From positions 1 to 64,000 of the forward strand of contig CAWJNN010000012.1 in NCBI GenBank assembly GCA_963844115.1: 64,000 nt of DNA, read 5' to 3'. Origin of the DNA: CS4-C045 sp963844115 (lineage in GTDB: Bacteria > Planctomycetota > Planctomycetia > Pirellulales > UBA7805). Below are positions 1-10,463 of this stretch, piece by piece (the stretch's first letter is position 1; the number at the start of each line of letters is the position of its first letter). Both the position numbers and the translations under genes were made by a program. The notes under the pieces are model-generated. The model was not told the origin of the DNA. It saw only the letters and a program-made list of their open reading frames with translations, and made no database searches.

Positions 1-41
1 CGTTGAACGATCATGACGACAGTTCCGACGGCCACGATCAT
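1..41 (-). CDS. Possible 5' end of a divergent gene (partial)
   Basis: An ATG on the minus strand at 39-41 is preceded by a GGAAAGG-type ribosome binding site at about 45-51 and opens a hydrophobic N-terminus (MIVAVGTVVMIVQ) that runs off the window edge. It would be transcribed divergently from the HlyD-like gene at 166. Thirteen residues are too few to assign a family. The hydrophobic start fits a membrane protein or a signal peptide. Confidence 0.25.
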   Translation of the reverse strand, partial: MIVAVGTVVMIVQ

Positions 42-165
42 TGCCTTTCCGCGGTTTCAGCGGCTGGTATGACAAATTCCGGCCATCCATCCGCGTGAGG
101 CAAAATCGTAACCTACGATTTTAAGCAGCGAAATCTTTATTTGAAACCAAAGCCAGGAAATCCCA

Positions 166-1014
166 ATGCTTTACGTAGTGCACAACCGACCAACCAAGGA
201 CCGATTGTCGTTCGCCCTTAGCGCGATCCTGCCACTCTTATTGTTAGGCGTTTCGCAGAGCGATGCCGAGACGCCCAGAGGGATAGAAGGTTTTACCGCC
301 CCGTATCGCGTTCTGCAGATCGGTGCTCCGGAAGCCGGGATCGTTGAACAAATGATCGTCGCCGAGGGCGACAAAGTCCACAAGGGCGACGTGCTGGCGA
401 AGCTCGACTGCGATGTTCACATGGCATTGTTGGCGATCGCGGAAAAGAGCATGCAACTGGAAGGGCAGCTGAAATCAGCCACTGCTGATTTAACCCATCG
501 CCAGCGCCGTCTGGATACGATCCACCGTTTGGATCAAGCCGGTCACGCGCGTCCCGAGGAAATTCAACGAGCACAAGCCGACCTCGACATCGCGAAAGGC
601 AATGTCCTGACCGCCCAAGAGCAGCGGATCATAAAGCAATTGGAATACGACAAACTCATGGCTCAAATCAAGCGTCGCAGCATTCTCGCGCCGCTCGATG
701 GCGTCGTGACAACTCTACTGAAGCAAACCGGGGAATTCGCCGCACCCAACGATCCGAATTTACTGGTTTTGGTCCAGTTGGATCCTCTGCTGGCCGAATT
801 TTCCGTTCCCTGGAGCAGCGCGTCGAAGTTGAATCTTGAGGACACCGTCACGGTGGTATTCGACGGCAATGACGTTGATATCCCCGGCGCGATCGAATTC
901 GTTTCGCCTCTGACGGATGCAGAAAGCGGCACGGTCTTGATCAAGGTGCGGCTCGATAATTCCGAAGGCGCCCTGCGCAGCGGCGAACGCTGCCGACTAC
1001 AGCTTGACCGCTAA
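166..1014 (+). CDS. HlyD/RND-type periplasmic adaptor protein
   Basis: A 282-residue protein with an N-terminal signal-anchor (hydrophobic stretch about residues 15-33). A lipoyl-like half-motif follows (GAPEAGIVEQMIV...GDKVHKGDVLAKLD, about 50-85), then a helical hairpin (about 90-165), the second lipoyl half (RSILAPLDGVVTTLLKQTGE) and a beta-barrel region. This is the standard membrane-fusion/adaptor layout, linking an inner-membrane exporter to the outer envelope. An AGGAAAT ribosome binding site precedes the ATG. The stop lies about 20 bp before the next ATG, so it is the first gene of a three-gene operon with the GAF-HlyD and M50-HlyD genes. The cargo cannot be read from the sequence. 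The family call is firm; the substrate is unknown. Confidence 0.85.
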   Translation: MLYVVHNRPTKDRLSFALSAILPLLLLGVSQSDAETPRGIEGFTAPYRVLQIGAPEAGIVEQMIVAEGDKVHKGDVLAKLDCDVHMALLAIAEKSMQLEGQLKSATADLTHRQRRLDTIHRLDQAGHARPEEIQRAQADLDIAKGNVLTAQEQRIIKQLEYDKLMAQIKRRSILAPLDGVVTTLLKQTGEFAAPNDPNLLVLVQLDPLLAEFSVPWSSASKLNLEDTVTVVFDGNDVDIPGAIEFVSPLTDAESGTVLIKVRLDNSEGALRSGERCRLQLDR

Positions 1015-1033
1015 GAGCGCACAGGAGCACGAG

Positions 1034-2948
1034 ATGGAGGCTTCGGACTCTTCCCCAAAACGTTCGGCCGAAGTGCGCGCTGATCTCGCTTCACCAGTAG
1101 GACAGTCCGAGACCCAAGCGGCCGATCCCAAGCGTCAGGTGGCGCTGGGTGAATTGCAAAGCTGTTTGCTAGAGATGGCCATGTCCAGCCCGGACAAGGC
1201 CTCGGTCATTCGCCGGGCCAGCGAAGTGTTGGAACAATACAGCAACGCGCTGGCGAGTGTCTATTTCCAGCGCGATCAAGCCAGCAAATGGCAGCCGTCC
1301 GATAAGGACGTCGTGGACGACTTGAATACAACATTCGGCCTTGCTGTCGAGCAGTGGGCCGCGTGGTGCGATCAGGCCGCCGCCGAGCGTCAGTTGCAGT
1401 ACTTTCGCCTGGACGGCGTTCTTCCGTTAACCGTCATCGCCGTTCCCGTGTCGGTACCTGGCGGAACACCGGAAGTCCTGTGCGTCGCCTTTCGTACGGC
1501 CAAGAAACCTGCTCACGGTGTCGTTATTCTGCTGCAGAACCTTGCCGCCCACTTCACCATGTGGTTCCAAGGTCAGCGCTGCCTGCAATTCGACCGAGAG
1601 TCGGACGATCTGGCCGCGCTGATTGAGCTGATCGGCCGCATCGAAAATTCCGATTCGTTGAAACGTGCCGCATTTGTCGTGGCGAACCACATGCAGACGT
1701 ATTTAAAGTGTCAGCGGGTTGCCGTCGGACTGATGCACAGTGACCAGAAACGGTGCCAGTTACAGGCGTTGTCCGGGATATCCAAATTCGACAAGAGTTC
1801 GGCTTACGTCCTGGAAGTGGAATCGGCCTTGGACGAGACCGTTTTAAAGGACGAATTGACCATCTGGTCGCGTCAGCAGACCAACGACGTTCAGGCAGCC
1901 CTCGCCCATCAACGATTGTGCACCCGAGACAGTACGACAACCGTGATCAGCGCGCCGCTGCGGACCAGCGAAGGCAGGCTGGTCGGTGCGTGGCTGTTCC
2001 TGGATGACAACACACTGGTTAATTCTTCCGCCTCCATTGCGATGATCGAAGCCGGATCCTCATCGATCGCGGATAGTCTTGCGGTCGTCGAGGATGCCCG
2101 CAGTAGTGTGAGTCGCCGTCTTGTCCGCGCGGCCGAGAGTCACCTGCGATCTCGCTGGCTTAAGGCAACGGCAATCGGAACAGCGATCGTCGTGGCCGTG
2201 TTATGTCTGCCACTGAAATACAAATTGACATGCGACGTAACGGTCGAGACCCGTATCGCGGCGCTTCGTTGCCGCGCCGTTTGCCAGCACCTTGCAGAAA
2301 ACGTTGGTGCGACCCGGCGACCTCGTCAATCAAGATTCCACCCTGGCCATGCTGGACGGTCGTGAGTTGAGGATGGAGATGGCCGGCCTGGAAGCCGAAT
2401 GGGAGCAAGCAGGCAAACGCCGGGATGCAGCCCTCGCCGCTCGCAAGACGGGCGAAGCCCAGATCGCGAAGCTGGAAATGGAACACCTTGAGCTACAACT
2501 GAATCTGCTACGGCACCGTACTAGCCAATTACAGATCGGCAGCCCGACGGACGGAATCGTCGTGACGGGAGATCTTGAACGCGTCGAGGGCGCGCCGCTG
2601 ACCGTTGGTCAGACGCTGTTCGAAATTGCGCCCTTGGATCAAATGATTGTGGAAATCGCCATACCGCAAAGCGAAGTTGCCTACGCTCAACCGGGCATGA
2701 CCGTCCAGGTCAAGCTGGCCTCGTACCCCGGTCGCACCTGGACGGGGTCGGTGGACAACATTCATCCCCGTAGTGAGATTCGAGAGAACGAAAGCGTTTT
2801 CATCGCGGAAGTTCTGTTGAACAATGACGACGATATACTGCGACCGGGAATGCATGGCGAAGCTCGTATCATGGCGCACCGTCGCGCCTGGGGCTGGATT
2901 CTGTTCCATCGCGCCTGGGATTCGCTACGTATGAAGTTGGGGTGGTGA
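1034..2948 (+). CDS. GAF-domain HlyD-type adaptor (one frameshift)
   Basis: The first part (1034 to about 2260) has a GAF-like sensory region (about residues 180-340), then a conserved basic stretch and one transmembrane segment (TAIGTAIVVAVLCLPL). The second part, in another frame (about 2262-2948), is a HlyD-like adaptor: lipoyl half-motif, helical hairpin, second lipoyl half and beta-barrel. Fusing the two frames near 2262 gives a continuous lipoyl motif, so this is one gene with a single indel. I chose the ATG at 1034 because GGAG lies just upstream; a TTG at 1004 overlaps the previous stop. Known family: planctomycete GAF-HlyD proteins next to M50-HlyD proteins. The gene ends one base before the next ATG, so translation is probably coupled. 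Confidence 0.75.
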
Positions 2949-2949
2949 C

Positions 2950-5142
2950 ATGAATTCCCAGCCCGACCAACGCGAAGATTTTCGCGTCCAGGATCTCGGC
3001 AACGTCGTGCTCGTATTGCGTCCCGAACTGGCCTTCATCCCGCACTCAACCCAGGGCCGAGCGGGCTACATCATCGAAGACGTCGTTAATTCGAAGTTCT
3101 TTCGATTAGGGATGGCCGAATATCATTTCGTTTCGTTGTTAAACGGCAAACGTACGGTCCGCGATGCTCTGGCAATGACCGCCACGGCACGTCCGGACGA
3201 TAGCCTGACGGAACACGATGTCGCCATGCTGTGCCAGTGGCTGGTCGACACCGATCTGGCGCATACGGACAGTTCGAGCGCCGCGGATAGGTTGCACGCG
3301 GCATCCACGAAAGCGGCGAAACGACAGTTTATGTCGCGCATCAATCCGATCTTTATCCGAATACCGCTGCTAAGGCCGGAAGGACTGCTAAACCGTTTAG
3401 CTCCGTGGCTGGGCTGGCTGTTTTCTCCCCTCGCACTAGTGGCCTGGCTGATTCTGGTAACCTGGGCGGCGGGCGTACTGGCAATAAACGGCGACCGATT
3501 CGCGGATTCGATTTCAGGAATCTTCTCGCCGAATGGCTACATCTTGCTGATCGCCAGCTGGGTAATCCTCAAGGTGCTTCACGAACTGGGGCACGGATTG
3601 GCCTGTAAACGATTCGGTGGCTACGTCCGCGAGGCGGGAGTGGTCTTGTTGCTTTTTCTTCCGATTGCCTACATCGACACCAGCTCGTCCTGGCGTTTTC
3701 GTTCACGTTTGCAAAGGATCATCACCGCCGCAGCCGGCATGTACGTCGAACTCGGACTGGCTGCCGTTGCGATGCTGGCCTGGAATGCAACGGGCGACGG
3801 ACTGTTGAATCAGTTCTTTGCCAATCTGGTACTCATGGCGAGTATCACGACCCTCCTGTTTAACGCCAATCCGCTGATGCGATTTGACGGCTATTACATG
3901 CTGTCGGATGCCCTGGACGTCCCGAATCTCTACGGCAGTGGCCAGCAGTATTTGCAATACGCTGGGCGCAAATGGCTGATGGGCCTAAACGGCACGCTGC
4001 CGCCTTGGCCGCAACGAGCGGCACGAATGATCAAGATTTACGGGTTCGCTTCCTTCGCGTGGCGGATTTTCATCTGCACGGCGATGCTTGTCGCGGCAGC
4101 AACCCTGTTCCACGGAGCGGGTATTGTCATCGCTGTCCTGGGCATTATCAGCTGGGTCGGCGTGCCGGCCTACCGATTTGCGCGGTTTGCCTTTACCGGG
4201 AAGAACCTTCGTTGGTCACAACGGGGTCGCCTGGTATTGACCAGTAGTGCGATCGTGTCCGTCGTGGTTGTGGTCTTCTGCGTATGCCCCTGGCCGTTCG
4301 CCCATCGCGCGCCAGGATACGTTGAATATTCGCCTGTCACCGTGGTTCGAGCCGACAGTGCGGGTTTTCTACGAACCATTCATGTCCGCAACGGCCAACG
4401 GGTTGAGCAGGGTGACGTCCTGGCGGTACTTCAGAACGACGACCTCGAACTGGAACTCGCCGGTTTGGATCTTCGCATCGAGCAATCACGATTGAAACGG
4501 ATCGCGCATCAAACCCGTCATGAAATGGCCGCCTACCAGGCGGAACAGAAGGAAGTCGAAAGCCTCAAAAAGCAGAAGGCGGAAATAAAGGCTCAGGTCC
4601 ATCAATTGACAATGCGCACCCCTGCGGCCGGAACCGTCTTGCGACGTCGTCTGGACGGCCTCGCAGGAATCTATCTGAAGCAGGGGGACGAGATCCTGTC
4701 CATCGGCAACAACTCACAAAAAGAGATTCGACTCTCCGTCGCGCAGCAAGACGTTGAGTTCTTTCGGTCGGCGCTGGATGCCACGGTTCAGGTACGCATC
4801 GCGGGCGGCACAAAGATACAGGCCACGCTGACAGAACTGGAACCTCGCGCAAGCCAGGAACCGCCCCATTTGTCACTCTGTGCAACCAACGGTGGATCGC
4901 TGGCCGTCCAGCAATCGGCGCCGCCCACGGATGACGAACAGTCCGCAGGCCCCTCGTACCAGCTGGTGGAACCAAGGTTTAGCGGAACCGTACCCTTGAA
5001 CGCGGGGCAAAGCGAGCGGATCTTTTCCGGCCAGCGGGCAGTGGTTCGACTGACGGGCCAAACCGAATCGATCGGCCGACACTTGTACCGATCGTTCCAG
5101 GACTGGCTGAAGATCCGCTTTGACGCCGCCCGCCGCGGATAA
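2950..5142 (+). CDS. M50-type membrane metallopeptidase fused to HlyD-like domain
   Basis: A 730-residue protein. Residues about 1-120 resemble the PqqD winged-helix fold (the FRLGMAEYHF region). A multi-pass membrane region follows, with the zinc motif HELGH at about residue 210 and the second metal-ligand region MRFDGYYMLSD at about 310, as in site-2-protease-like M50 peptidases. After further membrane segments a HlyD-like module begins (about 455-730), with lipoyl halves around RVEQGDVLAVLQNDD and RTPAAGTVLRRR. Known context: peptide export or maturation systems pair PqqD-like, M50 and adaptor domains. I infer that the three genes 166-5142 form a combined processing and export machine, possibly for a peptide encoded elsewhere. 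No precursor-peptide gene is visible nearby. Confidence 0.8.
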   Translation: MNSQPDQREDFRVQDLGNVVLVLRPELAFIPHSTQGRAGYIIEDVVNSKFFRLGMAEYHFVSLLNGKRTVRDALAMTATARPDDSLTEHDVAMLCQWLVDTDLAHTDSSSAADRLHAASTKAAKRQFMSRINPIFIRIPLLRPEGLLNRLAPWLGWLFSPLALVAWLILVTWAAGVLAINGDRFADSISGIFSPNGYILLIASWVILKVLHELGHGLACKRFGGYVREAGVVLLLFLPIAYIDTSSSWRFRSRLQRIITAAAGMYVELGLAAVAMLAWNATGDGLLNQFFANLVLMASITTLLFNANPLMRFDGYYMLSDALDVPNLYGSGQQYLQYAGRKWLMGLNGTLPPWPQRAARMIKIYGFASFAWRIFICTAMLVAAATLFHGAGIVIAVLGIISWVGVPAYRFARFAFTGKNLRWSQRGRLVLTSSAIVSVVVVVFCVCPWPFAHRAPGYVEYSPVTVVRADSAGFLRTIHVRNGQRVEQGDVLAVLQNDDLELELAGLDLRIEQSRLKRIAHQTRHEMAAYQAEQKEVESLKKQKAEIKAQVHQLTMRTPAAGTVLRRRLDGLAGIYLKQGDEILSIGNNSQKEIRLSVAQQDVEFFRSALDATVQVRIAGGTKIQATLTELEPRASQEPPHLSLCATNGGSLAVQQSAPPTDDEQSAGPSYQLVEPRFSGTVPLNAGQSERIFSGQRAVVRLTGQTESIGRHLYRSFQDWLKIRFDAARRG

Positions 5143-5162
5143 CCTTCGGCAGGACAGGGCCG

Positions 5163-5609
5163 TCAGGCACGACCTTCCAGCTTTTCGATCGCCGCGCGCA
5201 CGTCTTCCGGTACGCGTACAGGCTTCTGTCGCTCGTAATCGAATAAGACGACGACCGACTTGCCTTCGGCCGCGATGGCTTGATGAGCTTCGCTATAGAC
5301 CGCGTGCTGAACCGTAATGCTGGTATTTCCCATGCGTGAAATCCGGCCACCCACGTGCACGGTATCGGGAAACTTTAGCTGTTGACGATAGTTGCAGTGA
5401 ATGGCGACCAGAATCGGCCCCAGACCCTTCGCTACCTTGACCGCCGGCCAACCCGCCTGTTCCATGTACTGAATTCGCGACGATTCAAACCAGCGAATGG
5501 GAACCGTATTGTTGACGTGCCCGAACGCATCCTGATCTCCCCATTGAAGGGGCAGGGTGATCACAACCGGGTACTCGGCGAGCGCCGTTATATCGCATGG
5601 TTCTGTCAT
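5163..5609 (-). CDS. Acyl-CoA thioesterase, 4HBT hotdog family
   Basis: A 148-residue protein, a normal length for a YbgC/FcbC-type hotdog thioesterase. The active-site segment QWGDQDAFGHVNN near residue 22 has the catalytic Asp, followed by the buried helix (RWFESSRIQYMEQAG). The central strand block around SRMGNTSITVQHAVY matches the family. These enzymes hydrolyse acyl-CoA thioesters in the cytosol; the exact acyl chain cannot be told. It converges on the export operon with a 20-bp gap. Confidence 0.85.
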   Translation of the reverse strand: MTEPCDITALAEYPVVITLPLQWGDQDAFGHVNNTVPIRWFESSRIQYMEQAGWPAVKVAKGLGPILVAIHCNYRQQLKFPDTVHVGGRISRMGNTSITVQHAVYSEAHQAIAAEGKSVVVLFDYERQKPVRVPEDVRAAIEKLEGRA

Positions 5610-5898
5610 GGGCGTTCATTGTTCATGTACGGCAATGGACTGCAAGTCCGGCCGCCAGGTGCCTTCCGGCGCGGGGGCTTAACCCTAAAGATGGAACCCC
5701 ATAGGGAACGACTAGTGGTCATTGAAAAATTAGTGCCCGATGACGATTGAGATTAACAGAAACCTTCCGCGCGCGTTTATAACCATGCAGCGCCCGCGAA
5801 AGGCGGTTTGCCGCAATCGGTCGACGGAGCGAACCCATCAGGGAGTTGCCATATAGCCGATTCTGCATGCAACTGAGCAAGCCGACGTCGCCAGAGAG
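5610..5898. other. Intergenic stretch without recognised gene
   Basis: I see no credible coding region, tRNA or strong terminator in these 289 bp between the thioesterase start and the end of the copper ATPase gene. Confidence 0.5.
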
Positions 5899-8087
5899 TT
5901 AGGCAATCCGCTTGTAACGCAACAGCAGGCTATTGGCGACGACCGAGACGCTGCTGAATGCCATGGCGGCCGCAGCGACGGGCGGAGCCAAAAATCCTAA
6001 CGCGGCACAGGGGATCAGAAGAATATTGTATCCAAACGCCCAACCAAGGTTTTGTCGAATGGTACGCAATGTCGCCCGTGAAAGAAGAATCAGTTCACAC
6101 ACGCCACGCAGGTCGCTTTGCGCCAACACGACATCGGCGGTTTCAATTGCGATATCCGCTCCCGCTCCGATCGCAACGCCCAGATTCGCGGCGGCCAACG
6201 CCGGCGCATCATTTATTCCATCGCCGATCATCGCGACGACTTCACCTTCCTCGCGCAGACGACTGACGACCTGCTGTTTGTCGCCCGGTAATACTTCCGA
6301 CATGACTTGATGAATGCCCAGACTGCGCCCCACGGCCTCTGCGGTAAGGCGATGGTCTCCGGTCAACAGCATGATTTTTAGCTGCAGTTGCTTGAGGTTC
6401 AGGATTGCGGTCGCGCTGTAGGGTGTGATTTCGTCCGCAACGGAAATCGCGCCCATTAGCTGGTCGCCGACTCCGACCAGCAGCGGGGTCTCGCCGGCCT
6501 TCCGAAGCGAAGCGAGCTGTTGGTCTAGCGGCGTGGTCTCGATGTCGTACTGTTGCATCAGTTTTTCATTGCCCACCAGTACTTGACCCGCGCGACAACG
6601 CGCACGAACGCCGCGTCCTGGAATCACCTCCAGATCGTGCGCGTCAGGAATCCGTAATTGCCTTTCCTGGGCGGCATCGACAATACACCTGGCCATCGGA
6701 TGGCTACTCAAACGCTCAGCCGCCGCGGCCGTCGCCAACAGTTCATCGCGCACGACGTTGATTAGCGCGGGGGAATTGGATACCGGAACAATGCTGCGCA
6801 AGGTGTGCCGGCCTGTGGTGACGGTACCGGTTTTATCCAACACGACCATGGTGACGGCCGCGGCAACTTCCAGGGAATGGGCCTCCTTGATCAGGATCCC
6901 GCGTGCGGCACCCCGACCGCTGGCCACCATGACCGCTGTCGGTGTGGCAAGTCCAAGCGCACAGGGGCAGGCGACGACCAACACGGCGACCGCGGCCCGA
7001 ATCGCGGCCGTTCCATCGCCCGTCGCGTACCAACCAAGAAACGCTGCCACGGCGATCGCCAGGATAACCGGAACGAAGTAGGTCACCACCCGATCGACCA
7101 GGCGCTGAACATCCGCTTTCGATTCCTGTGCCCGGTTAACCATCTCGATGACGCGATCGAGGGTCGTCTGTCCCTTCGCGTCCGTAACGCGGATGGCCAA
7201 CGCGCCGTCGATGTTAATCGTTCCGGCGTACACCACGGAGTCGATTGTTTTCTCGACCGGCATCGATTCACCGGTCAGCCACGACTGATCGACGTCCGAA
7301 CGGCCGGACAGCACGACGCCATCCAGAGGAACCCGTTCGCCGGGTTTGATCAATACCGTGTCGTCGACGGAGACATCGGCGGTCGCGATCCGTTCGCTCT
7401 TTCCTTCGCGGACTCTCGTCGCTTCATCGGGTGCCAGCTGCAACAGGGAATGAATCGCCGTTAATGCTAATGACGTTGCGCTTGTCTCCATCACCTTTCC
7501 CAAGGTCACGAACGTCAGGATCATCCCCGCGTCGAGAAAGGACATTCCGTGGTCAAATAGGCTCGTTGAACCTGAAACATGTGCTACGAACGAAGAGACG
7601 CCGGCGAAGTAGGCGGTGCTCGCACCTAGCGCGATCAGCGTATCCATATTCGCCGAACCGTATCGAAATCGACGAACGGCGCCGCTCAAGTACGGCCAGC
7701 CCACGTACAACCACATCGCGGTACCTGCCGCAAATTGCAGCCACTGCGAAGTGTTTTTCGATTGCATCGGAAAGAAGAACAGGTATACCAGTACCGCTAA
7801 GAAAAACAGGGCGCCGGCAAGCCGAACCAGCCACACGTTGAATTCAAGTTGGTCCCACTGCCCCGAGTCGTCCGCAGCGCTCAGTTCCGCTGTATATCCA
7901 CTTTCGCGTACGGCCGCCAACAACGCATCCGTAGCGGGGAATCGGAACTGAACTCAACGGTCGCTCGATGCGTGGCCAGGTTGGCAACCGCCAAGCGCAC
8001 TCCCGGAACATGCATGAGTGCCTGTTCGACACGCCCCGTACAACTGGCGCAGTGCATACCACGAACGGTTAGCTGAAGAGAAGGCAT
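5899..8087 (-). CDS. copA: Copper-type heavy-metal P1B ATPase (one frameshift)
   Basis: The gene starts with an HMA domain (GMHCASC at residues 10-16, a Cu(I) CxxC site). After a frameshift near 7935 it continues through the membrane domain. All P1B hallmarks are present: the TGES actuator loop (WLTGESMPVEK), CPC in the membrane (VACPCALGLATP), the phosphorylation site DKTGT, the SHP nucleotide-binding motif, and the hinge GDGINDAPAL. A CPC motif with an N-terminal CxxC points to Cu+/Ag+ export. The frameshift falls between the HMA domain and the first membrane helix; joining the frames restores an ordinary linker, so an indel error is likely. No copper regulator or chaperone gene is adjacent. 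Confidence 0.85.
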
Positions 8088-8096
8088 GGGGAGCAG

Positions 8097-8156
8097 TGGA
8101 CTATGGACGGTGGACTTTGGACTTTGGACTTTGGACTATGGACCATGGACTTTGGA
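8097..8156. repeat. Period-7 tandem repeat (TGGACTT)
   Basis: Eight to nine tandem copies of a 7-bp unit, mostly TGGACTT with variants TGGACTA, TGGACGG and TGGACCA, lie about 10 bp upstream of the copper ATPase start codon. They may therefore sit in its promoter or leader. No open frame seems to use them. Confidence 0.85.
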
Positions 8157-8392
8157 AGTTCGGGATGGTCGATGCCTTTACCAAGTGTAACGCAATTCTG
8201 AAGGACAAAGGGCTCGACCAGGGTATAGCCGCCACGAAGAAGTCGTTTACTCCCGGCGCGCCGGGAGAGGCGCCGGCAAATTGAGCATATTCGGCCGGCG
8301 CCTGTGGCTGGGCGTTAAACGATCACGCGGCATGTGGGCCTGCGGAATCGCGGCCGACCAAGCACTGGTCGTCCTTAAAAGCGGACGTCACA
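8157..8392. other. Intergenic region with an 18-bp perfect palindrome
   Basis: No gene is recognised. The sequence CTCCCGGCGCGCCGGGAG at 8250-8267 is a perfect palindrome and could form a strong hairpin. It has no T-run and is not an obvious intrinsic terminator. The divergent promoters of the copper ATPase and cinA genes should lie in this stretch. Confidence 0.5.
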
Positions 8393-9640
8393 ATGAGTCG
8401 TACTATGCGAGCGGAAGTAATAGCGATCGGCGATGAACTGACCAGTGGCCAACGGCTGGACACGAACAGCCAGTGGCTGAGTCTGCGTTTGCAGGAGTTA
8501 GGGATTCCGGTCATCCATCATGCGACCGTGGCAGACGACCTGGAGGCGATTCGCACCGCGCTGCGAGACGCCGCGGGCCGTTCGGAACTGTTGATCGTAA
8601 CCGGTGGACTGGGACCGACGGCCGATGACCTGACCCGCGAAGGCCTGGCTGCGGCGGGCGGCGTCGCTTTGGAATTGGATGAGGCATTGCTTCGTGATAT
8701 CGAACAGATGTTTACGAGTCGTGGTCGCGACATGCCGGTGCGCAACCGCGTTCAGGCCATGTTCCCTGCCGGTAGCCAACCGATTATGAATCCAAACGGC
8801 ACGGCGCCGGGAATTGAGATGTCGTTAGCGGGGCAGGGCGGTGGCAGCTGCCGGGTGTTCGCCCTGCCGGGTGTTCCCGCGGAAATGCGCGAGATGTGGC
8901 AGCAGACGGTCGGTCCCACGATCAGCGAAATGTCCGGGCCAAGGCGCGTCATTCGACATCGCCGCATCAAGTGTTTTGGTGCAGGTGAAAGTCACATGGA
9001 AGCCCTCTTGCCCGACCTGATCCAGCGTGGACGTCAGCCGTCGGTCGGAATAACGGTCCATTCCGCGACCATCACGTTGCGCGTCACGGCCACGGGCGAA
9101 TCCGCAGACGAGTGCGAAACAATCATTGCTCCCACTGTCGCAACGATTCGGGAATGCCTGGGTGACATGGTGTTTGGGGAAGAAGACGACGAATTGCAGC
9201 ATGCCGTCATGCGGCTATTGCGCGAACGAAAACAGACAGTCGCGACTGCCGAAAGCGGAACGGCTGGACGATTGGCCCATTGGCTGAGCGAACTGCCGGA
9301 TTCGTCGGATATCTACCGCGGCGGCATGGTCGCCGCTGCCGAAACGTCGGCCGACTTTGTTGACAACGCAAGATTACTGGCCTGCGGTGGCGCCGAAGGC
9401 TGTCGAGCTCAATTCGCAGCGGATTTCGGTCTGGCCATCAGCCCCATTCCGCTGCCGGGCGAGAGCGATTCGAACGAACCGCTGGAGTACTTCTTTGCGC
9501 TGGCCTTTGAAGATCGCGTGATCGTCAAATCCGCAACAACAGCCGGCCACCCGGACATCGTACGCGATCGTGCGGCCAAACAGGCCTTGAATCTGTTGCG
9601 GCGATTCTTGTTGCGGGACGGCGACGATAAGGATGACTGA
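8393..9640 (+). CDS. cinA: CinA-family protein with altered C-terminal amidase domain
   Basis: A 415-residue protein of normal CinA length. The N-terminal MoCF/COG1058 domain is well conserved (AIGDELTSGQRLDTNSQWL, then VTGGLGPTADDLTREGLA). CinA proteins act in NMN/NAD-related pyridine nucleotide recycling through an N-terminal pyrophosphatase and a C-terminal NMN deamidase. Here the C-terminal motif that normally reads AESCTGG reads AESGTAG, and the following GGVVAYSNEAK-like segment reads GGMVAAAETSA without the lysine. The deamidase part may therefore be inactive. A nearby alternative ATG lies four codons in (MRAEVIAIG). The stop overlaps the next gene by 8 bp. Confidence 0.85.
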   Translation: MSRTMRAEVIAIGDELTSGQRLDTNSQWLSLRLQELGIPVIHHATVADDLEAIRTALRDAAGRSELLIVTGGLGPTADDLTREGLAAAGGVALELDEALLRDIEQMFTSRGRDMPVRNRVQAMFPAGSQPIMNPNGTAPGIEMSLAGQGGGSCRVFALPGVPAEMREMWQQTVGPTISEMSGPRRVIRHRRIKCFGAGESHMEALLPDLIQRGRQPSVGITVHSATITLRVTATGESADECETIIAPTVATIRECLGDMVFGEEDDELQHAVMRLLRERKQTVATAESGTAGRLAHWLSELPDSSDIYRGGMVAAAETSADFVDNARLLACGGAEGCRAQFAADFGLAISPIPLPGESDSNEPLEYFFALAFEDRVIVKSATTAGHPDIVRDRAAKQALNLLRRFLLRDGDDKDD

Positions 9641-10463
9641 TCATTCGAGGGAGAGACGCAAGATTACGGCCCTTGGTTGGCTTGTTTGCGGCCATGTCGT
9701 CGCGATGATCGCCTCCCGATGCTTGTTTACAGTTAAAAGCGAACCCGATCCAGCCGCGGCCCTGCCGTTTTTTGCCCTCTTGGTCGCGCAGGCAACACTA
9801 CTTGGGATACTCGCGGTCGTCGCGTTTCGCGATGGCAAACATTTCGTGCTTTGCGGCGGGGTCGGATTTTTGTGGACGGTATTCACGATTGAGGATTGGG
9901 GCGACCTACCAGCCAAGATCATTTTCTATTCCGCGACAATGATCGTTTTTCCTGTCTGGGCAGTTGTTTTCTCGACGCTCTACGTGACGAAAGGCGCGAG
10001 GTTGGTGCAGTCGCCGAACCAGCGACATCGAGCTACAACCGATGACCTCCGCTATTCCATCAGGCACGTCATGATTCTGACTGCCGTCGTTGCGGCATGA
10101 ATCACTGCAGCCAAAGGTGTGCGATTGCTGTACAACAACCTGGGATGGAGTGGGGGCGATGAGTTGCTACGTGTGATGGTGTTCATCGTGATCATGACGA
10201 TCGCTTATACCGCCCTGGCTAGCGGTTGTCTTTGGGCATGCTTTGCGGAACCAGCGTCGTACGCCCGCTTTGTCGTTCTGTTTTTTTTGGCCGTTGGCAC
10301 GAGCGCCATTCCGCTGTTACTATTTCCCCTCGATCGTTTCGGACGGATTCTGGTACCAGGCTCTGCCTTTCTGGGGTGCGGCCTGGTCTTTGCGTCACTC
10401 ATGATTCTCCGCTGGACGGGTTACCGGCTGGCGCGGCCCAATGACTGCGCCATCGGCGAGTGA
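9633..10463 (+). CDS. Multi-pass membrane protein with an in-frame TGA
   Basis: Two open stretches, 9633-10100 and 10119-10463, are in the same frame and separated by a single TGA at 10098-10100. Read through, they give a protein of about 276 residues with roughly eight hydrophobic segments. The motif YSIRHVMILTAVVAA at the junction is typical of small planctomycete membrane proteins. The ATG overlaps the end of cinA (coupled translation likely). The TGA could be a point mutation or a base-call error; I see no sign of recoding. No function is assigned. Confidence 0.55.
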
